Shown here piece after piece: positions 50,936 to 57,070 of a stretch of DNA of 64,000 bases. The stretch lies in contig NZ_JAEHHL010000006.1 of the NCBI RefSeq assembly GCF_016623495.1, positions 356,914-420,913 of the forward strand. The letters are read 5' to 3'. Positions within the stretch are counted from its first letter, which is position 1. Each line of letters opens with the position of its first letter. The position numbers and the translations under genes are program-made. The stretch is from Thermohalobaculum xanthum. Lineage in GTDB: Bacteria > Pseudomonadota > Alphaproteobacteria > Rhodobacterales > Rhodobacteraceae. The notes under the pieces are model-generated. The model saw only the letters and a program-made list of their open reading frames with translations. It ran no database searches and was not told the origin of the DNA.

Positions 50936-52525
50936 TCAGAAGTCGGTCGGCGCGCCGCCCTCGGCCTTGCGCCGGTCGACGAAGGCATCAAGCTCCTCGC
51001 GGATGGCGGGGTCCATGGCGGGCGGCTCGAACTCGGCCAGGATCTGCTTCCACATCCGGTTGGCGCGCTCGGGCGTCTGGACCGAGCCGCTCTCCTCCCA
51101 GGTCTCGAAGTTGCGCCAGTCCGACAGGAAGGGCGCATAGAAGGCGGTCTCGTAGCGGCTCTGGGTATGCTCGGCGCCGAAGAAGTGGCGCTGGCTCGGC
51201 GGCATCGCGTCGACCGCGCGGATCGCGTCGACGGCGAGGTCCTCCTCGGTCACGCCGATGGGCGTGTTGTAGGCGATGACCTGCTGAAGCGTCTCGCAAT
51301 CCATCACGAACTTCTCGAAGCTTGCGCAGAGCCCGCCCTCGAGCCAGCCCGCCGCGTGGTAGACGACATTGGCGTGGCCGGTCACGCAGGCCCAGAGAGA
51401 GAAGGCGCTCTCCCACGCGGCCTGGGCGTCGGGGCAGTTCGCGGCGCAAGCATTCGAGGCGCGCATCGGCAGGTTGTAGAAACGCGCCATCTGCCCCGAC
51501 ATCTGGGTCGCGCGCATGTATTCGGGCGTGCCGAAAGCGGGCGCGCCCGAGCGCATATCGACGTTCGAGGTGAACGAGCCCATGACCACGGGGCAGCCCG
51601 GGCGGATGTGCTGGAGAAGCACGATTGCCGCCAGCGCCTCGGCGGTCTGCTGGGCGATCGCGCCCGCCAGCGTAACCGGCGCCATGGCGCCCGCCAGCGT
51701 GAAGGGGGTCACGAACACCGGCTGATTGCGCGCGGCCAGCCGCATCGCGCCGTCGAGCATGGGCCAATCGTGCTTGAGCGGCGAGGTCGAGTTGATGTTG
51801 GTGTACATCCGCGGCGACGCCTCGAACTCCTCGTGGCTGAGGCCGCCGGCGATGCGGATCATCTCCATCGCGTCCTCGACGCGCTCGGTGCCCAGCGAGT
51901 AGGCGTGCACCACCTTGTCGCCCAGCACCAGCTTGTCGCGAATGCAGTCGAGATGGCGCACAGCGGGGTGGATGTCGACCGGCTCGACCGGGTAGCCGCC
52001 CAGCATGTGGATGCAGTTGAAATGCTGGCTGAGGCGGATGAGGTTATGGAAATCCTCGGTATTTCCCGCGCGCCGCCCTCGGTCGAGGTCCGAGCAGTTG
52101 GGCGGCGACGAGACGTTGACGAAGACCTGCGACCGTCCGCCGATCTCGATCCGGCGCTCGGGATTGCGGGGCGTGATGGTGAAGCGCGACGGGGCCTTCG
52201 CCACCAGCTCGCGGACCATGTCGCGGCCCATGCGCACGCGCTCCGAGCCCTCGGTGACCTCGGCGCCTGCCCGCTTGAGATGCTGCCGCGCCTCGGGGTG
52301 GAGGAAGTCGATACCGATCTCCTCGAGGATGCGCATCGCGGCGTTGTCGACCGCGGCGACGCCCTCGGCGCTCAGCGGCTCGACCGGTGCATCGGTAAGG
52401 TGCGGAATGGTCCAGTCGAGCTGGCGCAGGCCGCCGCCACCGCCCCGGCGGCGCTGCCCTGCGCGGCCACCCCCACGTCGTGCGCGCGCGCCTGAGTCCA
52501 CTTCGGTATTGTCGTCCTGAACCAT
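50936..52525 (-). CDS. MttB-family methyltransferase, second copy (non-pyrrolysine)
   Basis: A 529-residue paralogue of the 29230-30777 protein. The N-terminus is Arg/Gly-rich (ARRGGGRAGQRRRGGGGG), followed by GVAAVDNAAMRILEEIGIDFLHPEARQHLKRAG, GSFTSNVDMRSGAPAFGTPEYM and VVYHAAGWLEGGLCASFEKFVMD. There is no in-frame amber codon. It should transfer a methyl group from a quaternary amine such as a betaine to a corrinoid protein; the partner proteins are not nearby. It is followed by the HIBADH-like gene. GGGAGGCC precedes the ATG. Divergence from copy 1 is moderate, so different substrates are likely. Confidence 0.9.
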   Translation of the reverse strand: MVQDDNTEVDSGARARRGGGRAGQRRRGGGGGLRQLDWTIPHLTDAPVEPLSAEGVAAVDNAAMRILEEIGIDFLHPEARQHLKRAGAEVTEGSERVRMGRDMVRELVAKAPSRFTITPRNPERRIEIGGRSQVFVNVSSPPNCSDLDRGRRAGNTEDFHNLIRLSQHFNCIHMLGGYPVEPVDIHPAVRHLDCIRDKLVLGDKVVHAYSLGTERVEDAMEMIRIAGGLSHEEFEASPRMYTNINSTSPLKHDWPMLDGAMRLAARNQPVFVTPFTLAGAMAPVTLAGAIAQQTAEALAAIVLLQHIRPGCPVVMGSFTSNVDMRSGAPAFGTPEYMRATQMSGQMARFYNLPMRASNACAANCPDAQAAWESAFSLWACVTGHANVVYHAAGWLEGGLCASFEKFVMDCETLQQVIAYNTPIGVTEEDLAVDAIRAVDAMPPSQRHFFGAEHTQSRYETAFYAPFLSDWRNFETWEESGSVQTPERANRMWKQILAEFEPPAMDPAIREELDAFVDRRKAEGGAPTDF

Positions 52526-52648
52526 GATCCGGCCTCCCTGTCACGCCGACAATGCGGCGGCGCGCGACGCCTTGGCGCGCACGGATGCGTCATCGACTGT
52601 CGCGTTTATGTTGTGCCGCGCGGTCGAACCGCAGTGCGCCGGTGGCGC

Positions 52649-53359
52649 TCAGCCAAGGCTGTCGAGCAGGTTGGGGAGGTCGCCGATCGAGGGAAGGATG
52701 TGATCGGCGTGAGGAGCGAGATCGGCGGCTGTCGCGGGGCCCGTGAGGACGCCGACGGCCAGCGCGGCGCCGGCAGGGGCGACCATCTCTAGGTCGTGCC
52801 TGCTGTCGCCCACCATGATCACGCCGGCGGGAGGGATCCCGGCCTGGCGCGCGAAGGCAAGGAGCATCGCCGGGTCGGGTTTCAACGCGTGGCCGCTGTC
52901 GTATCCCGAGATGAATCCGAACCGGTCGAGCGCGCCGGCGGTGGTCAGCTGAACGCGCGCGCCTTCCTCGGCGTCGTGGGTGGCGACACCCAGCGCGAGG
53001 CCGCGCGCGAGCAGGGAATCGAGCAGGCCGGGAAGATCGGGCACGGCCGGCACGAGGCCGCCGGGCCGCCGGGCAACCGCGAGCCCCGCGGCGTTCGCCA
53101 TGCGCTCGATATGCTGCGCGCCGAGATCGGGTCTGTGGCGTGCCCAGATCGCTGCCGTCTCCGCCGTCGCGCCGGCGACGATCGGCGATCCCGGCATGAA
53201 GCGGCGGGTGGCCGGATCGAACCCGGCATCGGCAGCCATCCGCGCGCGGATGTGCGGCTCGGGCGCGAGTTCGTCCAGAAGCAGGTCGATCACGCCCGCC
53301 CAGGTCGCCTGGAAATCGAAGAGCGTGCCGTCCTTGTCGAAGAGTATGCCACGGATCAC
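52649..53359 (-). CDS. HAD-superfamily phosphatase (Gph-like)
   Basis: A 236-residue HAD hydrolase: GILFDKDGTLFDFQATW is the DxDGT nucleophile motif, GLALGVATHDAEEG contains the Thr of motif II, and LKPDPAMLLAFARQAGIPPAGVIMVGDSRHDLEM carries the Lys and the GDSxxD motif. This resembles phosphoglycolate phosphatase and related enzymes. The GTG start at 53359 keeps the domain compact; an upstream extension has no family match. It is divergent from the RiPP cluster. The substrate is unknown; a metabolic repair role is possible. Confidence 0.86.
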   Translation of the reverse strand: MIRGILFDKDGTLFDFQATWAGVIDLLLDELAPEPHIRARMAADAGFDPATRRFMPGSPIVAGATAETAAIWARHRPDLGAQHIERMANAAGLAVARRPGGLVPAVPDLPGLLDSLLARGLALGVATHDAEEGARVQLTTAGALDRFGFISGYDSGHALKPDPAMLLAFARQAGIPPAGVIMVGDSRHDLEMVAPAGAALAVGVLTGPATAADLAPHADHILPSIGDLPNLLDSLG

Positions 53360-53492
53360 GGTTTCATCTCGTTGCCATGGGGTGTTGCTCAATCGCGTCC
53401 ACGCTTCACCGGGTCGCATGGGCGCGGCAGGACATGTTGCGATTTTCGACCGAAAGATGCATCCTTTTGCATAGGTGTTGTATGCCGAATAA

Positions 53493-53519
53493 TTGACGGA
53501 AACGCCGATTCGTTATATC
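53493..53519 (+). promoter_or_regulatory. candidate promoter of the RiPP cluster
   Basis: TTGACG (53493-53498) and TATATC (53514-53519) are spaced 15 bp, in an AT-rich stretch that starts 40-70 bp before the precursor gene. A small inverted repeat, ATGCA/TGCAT (53457-53472), lies just upstream. The spacing is short for sigma-70. Confidence 0.45.
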
Positions 53520-53559
53520 GCCTTGCAAGCGAGAGTTGCGTGTAGAGGGTGTGGGTGAA

Positions 53560-53688
53560 ATGAACTCGAAGAAAATTTGGACTACTCCTGTGGTTGCTCG
53601 GTTGCCGATCAGCGCGACCCAGTCCAACCCGTCGGGACAGGACAACAGCGGTTGCGGGAACAGCGGCAACAACGTTCCTTGCTCGTGA
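53560..53688 (+). CDS. 42-residue RiPP precursor peptide, lasso-type leader
   Basis: A short gene that ordinary gene callers would miss. The leader contains WTTPVVARLPISAT (residues 7-20), close to the YxxPxLxxxGxxxxxT recognition motif of lasso leaders, with Thr20 near the expected penultimate leader position. If cleavage follows Gln21, the core is residues 22-42: 21 residues starting with Ser and having Asp28 at core position 7, Cys32, Cys41 and a terminal Ser42. The core is rich in Gly, Asn and Ser. A lasso core needs an acidic residue at position 7-9, which Asp7 supplies. GGGTGAAATG gives only a weak ribosome site. Directly followed by the PqqD-like gene. Function, if mature, is unknown. 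Confidence 0.75.
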   Translation: MNSKKIWTTPVVARLPISATQSNPSGQDNSGCGNSGNNVPCS

Positions 53689-53735
53689 CGGCCGCTGGGC
53701 GCTGCAACGGCTGAGGCAGCGGGACCACTGGCAAC

Positions 53736-54017
53736 GTGGGAATCACGGTCGATCAGATTGTGCGTCGCTCGCCAGAACTGGTGAGCGCGTCCCTTGACGA
53801 GGCGACGGTCTTCATGAGCGTCGCCTCGGACAGCTATTTCATGCTCGAAGGTTCGGCCAGGGACATCTGGGACCTGATCGATGGCCAGCGAAAGGTCGGC
53901 GAGATCGTCGCACGCCTCACGGAAATCTACGACATCGATGCACAGGCTTGCGGGGCCGACGTTCTGGCCTTTCTTGCCACGCTTTCCGACAACGGAATGA
54001 TCGAGATCACGGGATGA
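53736..54017 (+). CDS. PqqD-like RiPP recognition element (lasso B1 type)
   Basis: A 93-residue PqqD-family protein: TVDQIVRRSPELVSASLDEATVFMSVASDSYFMLEGSARDIWDLIDGQRKVGEIVARLTEIYDI is the winged-helix fold that binds leader peptides. In lasso systems such a protein (B1) delivers the precursor to the protease B2. GTG start at 53736; the start lies 47 bp after the precursor and the stop overlaps B2 (ATGA), so the order precursor-B1-B2 is as in proteobacterial lasso clusters. There is no fused domain. Confidence 0.9.
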   Translation: MGITVDQIVRRSPELVSASLDEATVFMSVASDSYFMLEGSARDIWDLIDGQRKVGEIVARLTEIYDIDAQACGADVLAFLATLSDNGMIEITG

Positions 54018-54517
54018 CCCTGCGCGCGGCGTTGCGCGGCTTCATGGCGGTCCCGTGGCGCCGCAAGAGCCTTGCCGCCGAGGCATTCGCCGATCTCGTT
54101 TTCGCCGCGCTCGTGACCAGGCTGCCCGCTCGCAGATACGCGAGCCAGCTGGGCGATCTTCAGCGCGAGGTGGCTGACAGTGCCCCGGGCGAACCGGATC
54201 CGGCGCATTTGCGTGATGCCGCCGAGATCGGGCGGACCGTGTCGTCGGTCGCACGGCATCTGCCGTTCCGCGCGCTCTGCCTGCAGCAGGCGATCGCGGT
54301 GCGGCGAATGCTGCGGCGGCGCGGGATCACGGCCGAGGTGCGCCTCGGGGTCGATCCAGTGCGTGTCGCGGCGATGGCACGATCGCCGGGAACTGCGGCG
54401 GCGGCGTGCAAGACCGGCGATGGTGCGGCACATGCCTGGGTGCTGCTGGGCGACGAGGTGATTTGCGGCGCGCTGTCGGGCCTGCCGCGCTATGCCGTGG
54501 TCGGGCGGTTCCGGTGA
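54014..54517 (+). CDS. lasso B2-type leader protease (transglutaminase-like)
   Basis: A 167-residue protein of the lasso biosynthesis B2 family. The catalytic Cys is Cys89 in PFRALCLQQAIAVRRMLRRRGI; His140 lies in AHAWV and an acidic residue in LLGDEVI completes the Cys-His-Asp triad. The family cuts the leader off lasso precursors with help from the B1 protein. The ATG overlaps the B1 stop by 4 bp. It looks intact. Its presence together with a PqqD-like protein is strong evidence that the short gene at 53560 is a precursor. Confidence 0.9.
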   Translation: MTLRAALRGFMAVPWRRKSLAAEAFADLVFAALVTRLPARRYASQLGDLQREVADSAPGEPDPAHLRDAAEIGRTVSSVARHLPFRALCLQQAIAVRRMLRRRGITAEVRLGVDPVRVAAMARSPGTAAAACKTGDGAAHAWVLLGDEVICGALSGLPRYAVVGRFR

Positions 54518-54542
54518 CCGGGCTCTCGGCGTGACTGGCTCG

Positions 54543-55832
54543 ATGGAAGCGCGGGGTCTGCTCGCGCGGGTCAAAAGCCATGCTGGCAAGGTTGGGCGCG
54601 CAGTCTGGCGGCTGCGAAGCTCCGGCTTCCCCTGGTTCATTCCCGACGCGCATGCCTCGGCCGATGCGCTGCTGGTGCGCAGGGCGGCGCGGCGGCAGGT
54701 GCTGGCGGCATGGCCGACCGTCTTGCGGCCAGCAGCGGCGGCGATGATGTGTCTCACCTGGCCCATCACGACCCTTCGCATGGCGTGGGTCGAGTCGCGG
54801 CGCTGGGCGGATCCAACCTGCGGGGACGGGAGATGGCGGCTCTTCGCGCAGGCGACACACCTGGCGCTGCGTCACAATCTCTGGCCATGGGAGGCGATCG
54901 CGTTCAGACGGGCGGATGGCGCCAATCCGACGCCGGGCAATTGGCTGCCCGAGCATGAATACGTTGCCCTTGCCCGGTCCCTGGTGCCTCGTGAGGCCGT
55001 CCGCATGCTGGCCGACAAGCAGGGTTTCAAGCAATGGCTCGCGGCTCGCGACATTCCCGTTCCCCGCAGTGTCGCGGTGGTGTCCCGGGCAACCTACGCC
55101 GGGCGGGATCTAGCGGCGGCGCTCGGCCACGAACTGGAAGAGGGCGCCGCAATCGTCGTGAAGCCGCGCACGGGCTCGGCGTCGCGCGGCGTCGAGGCAT
55201 GGTTGCCCGGGACGCGAGGGTTCTTGCGCGAGGCCGACGCGGCCGGCGCGGAAATTGAGCCTGAGGCAATGGCCCGGCTGCTTTGCGATCGGGCGCAGCG
55301 GGACGGAGATCTGATCGTCGAGTCACGCATTCCGCCCGGTGTCGAGTTCTCCCCGTATCTGGCGAAAGCGGTGCCGGTCCTTCGACTGACGACCGCGCAG
55401 GGGCCCGACGGCGGATCAGCGGTGCTGGCAGGTGCGATCCTCAAGATCGACGCCGAGGACGTTCTCGGCAGCGGTCCCGTGCATCTGCTGGAGGTTCGGG
55501 ACGGGCAGGTGGTCGAGAGTGGCGGGGTGCTCGGCCGCCCCGCGTTCCGGCGCGTGACGGCCTTGAGGCCACCGGGCATCATGGGGATGACGGTTCCCGG
55601 CTGGCACGCCGCGGTCGGCATGGTCTGTTCGGCGCATGACGCGCTACCGTTTGGGATTCCCGCGATCGGCTGGGACGTCGCACTGGGCGGCGCGGGGCCG
55701 GTGGTGATCGAGGCCAACGTGATGATCAGCCTGTCGCCGCAACAGATCTTGTCCGGGGCGCCGGTCCTTGAGGGTCCCTTGGGACCGATGCTTGCATCAT
55801 GGGTGCGTACGAGGCTCGCTCGTGGCGGCTGA
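54543..55832 (+). CDS. ATP-grasp enzyme of the RiPP cluster
   Basis: A 429-residue protein with an ATP-grasp-type fold, resembling the sugar-transfer-associated ATP-grasp group. Residues 160-220 hold the ATP-binding Lys and glycine-rich loop (GAAIVVKPRTGSASRGVEAW) and the C-terminus has VVIEANVMISLSPQQI (Glu390, Asn392), the metal-binding pattern. The N-terminal 130 residues are helical and hydrophobic in parts (AAAAMMCLTWPITTLRMAW). Enzymes with this fold make amide or ester bonds via acyl-phosphates. Its place in the cluster where lasso pathways have an asparagine-synthetase-like cyclase makes it a candidate ring-forming or tailoring enzyme. A GTG at 54531 is an alternative start. Confidence 0.82.
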   Translation: MEARGLLARVKSHAGKVGRAVWRLRSSGFPWFIPDAHASADALLVRRAARRQVLAAWPTVLRPAAAAMMCLTWPITTLRMAWVESRRWADPTCGDGRWRLFAQATHLALRHNLWPWEAIAFRRADGANPTPGNWLPEHEYVALARSLVPREAVRMLADKQGFKQWLAARDIPVPRSVAVVSRATYAGRDLAAALGHELEEGAAIVVKPRTGSASRGVEAWLPGTRGFLREADAAGAEIEPEAMARLLCDRAQRDGDLIVESRIPPGVEFSPYLAKAVPVLRLTTAQGPDGGSAVLAGAILKIDAEDVLGSGPVHLLEVRDGQVVESGGVLGRPAFRRVTALRPPGIMGMTVPGWHAAVGMVCSAHDALPFGIPAIGWDVALGGAGPVVIEANVMISLSPQQILSGAPVLEGPLGPMLASWVRTRLARGG

Positions 55833-56013
55833 TGCCGACGATCGGGACAACGCGCTCGACAACGCGTGCCGAACGCGGGACAAAGTCGTGCATGGTGGGG
55901 ACGCGTGCTCCGGCGATGAGAGCGCGGCGCGGTCGCGGCTCGGACCCGCGTCCGGTGTCGAGCCGGGCCAATGCGTCGAGGTGATGCAGGGAACAGGTTG
56001 GCGAGCGGAATGA
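55822..56013 (+). CDS. possible small protein, 63 aa, in the RiPP cluster
   Basis: A frame with a GTG start inside the end of the ATP-grasp gene and a stop at 56011-56013 fills most of the 221-bp gap before the kinase gene. The product is hydrophilic with four Cys (among them NACRTRD, DACSGD and GQCVEV) and no known motif. Third-position GC is lower than in neighbouring genes, so it may be chance. If real it could be a second peptide substrate or an accessory protein. Confidence 0.3.
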   Translation: MAADADDRDNALDNACRTRDKVVHGGDACSGDESAARSRLGPASGVEPGQCVEVMQGTGWRAE

Positions 56014-56053
56014 CGGGCAGCGCGCGCGATCGCGATACCGGCGGGGACGCGCC

Positions 56054-57070
56054 GTGATCCGGCGGCGGAAGAGCTGTCGGTACCGCGCGCACGGTCTGGT
56101 GTTCCGGTCGGAATTCGAGATCCCGGAGATGCGGTCCTGCGGCAAGGAAACGGCGCCGGATATCGAGATCGTTATCGACCGCACGGTGCGCGAGGCGGTC
56201 GAGCGCGCGGCGCGGCATGCGGCGGTCGCGCCCGAGGTGCCGGTCGTGCTGGCGGCGCCACCGGGCGAGAGCGGCGCCGGGTTCTTCGTGCCCGAGGTGG
56301 CAGGTTTCTGGGTGACCGACGGCACGATGATCCGCGTCGCGCCCGAGCCCGGCGCCGATGCCGGGATGATCACGCTCTACACCCTGGGCACGGCCGTCGG
56401 GCTTGCCCTGTTTCAGCGCGGTGCCTTCGTGATGCACGGCGCCTCGGTCGCGCATCGCGGACAGGCCACGCTGATTGTCGGGCAGAGCGGGGCGGGCAAG
56501 TCCACGCTCGCGGCGCGCCTGGGGCTCGCGGGTTGCCCGATCCTGGGCGATGATACCATCGCGCTCTGGCCTGCCGAGGGGGGCGGGCGCTTCCTGATCC
56601 ATCCGGCGGGGACGAGCTTCAAGCTGTGGGGTGACGCGCTCGAAGCCGCGGGGCTCGCAACCGCCGCGCGCGGCGCGGTCGCCCGGCGCGTCGACAAGTT
56701 CTACCTCGACAACCCGCATCAGGCAGAGGACCGCGCGTATGAGCTGAGCGAGGTCCTGGTTCTCAAACGCGGTGCGTCTGGCGAGCCGCCAAGGATCGAG
56801 CCGCTTCCGTTGCTCGAGGCTGTCCGGGCGGTGACGGAGAACGTCTACCGACCGCAATTCGCGGAAGTCTATGGAATGCAGGCCGAGCAGTTCCGCCGCG
56901 CGGCGGCGCTTGCGTCGGATATCCCGGTCGCGCGGCTGATCAGGCCCTGGGATCATGCGGCAACCGAGAGCGTCGTCGACCTGCTGCGCGCGCATCTCGA
57001 GATTGCGGGACGGGGAACGGGCGGCGGAATGGCTGAGAAGGGAATGCCGGCCAGGCGGGGCATCGCGTGA
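56054..57070 (+). CDS. HPr-kinase-like protein (lasso-associated type)
   Basis: A 338-residue protein with an HprK C-terminal fold: MHGASV (His129), Walker A LIVGQSGAGKSTLAARLGLAG (143-151), GDD (165-167) and DNVYRPQF-type residues near 285. The N-terminus (CRYRAHGLVFRSEFEIPEM) matches small HprK-related proteins that accompany PqqD and B2 proteins. Two published lasso-associated members (PadeK, ThcoK) phosphorylate the side chain of the C-terminal serine of the precursor. The precursor here ends in Ser, so the same reaction is likely. GTG start; the stop overlaps the exporter gene (GTGA). Confidence 0.86.
   Translation: MIRRRKSCRYRAHGLVFRSEFEIPEMRSCGKETAPDIEIVIDRTVREAVERAARHAAVAPEVPVVLAAPPGESGAGFFVPEVAGFWVTDGTMIRVAPEPGADAGMITLYTLGTAVGLALFQRGAFVMHGASVAHRGQATLIVGQSGAGKSTLAARLGLAGCPILGDDTIALWPAEGGGRFLIHPAGTSFKLWGDALEAAGLATAARGAVARRVDKFYLDNPHQAEDRAYELSEVLVLKRGASGEPPRIEPLPLLEAVRAVTENVYRPQFAEVYGMQAEQFRRAAALASDIPVARLIRPWDHAATESVVDLLRAHLEIAGRGTGGGMAEKGMPARRGIA

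Noticed and set aside
49541..52495. A 984-residue open frame on the plus strand
   Set aside because: It is antisense to the HIBADH-like and MttB genes and has only low-complexity Arg/Gly/His-rich sequence with no domain.
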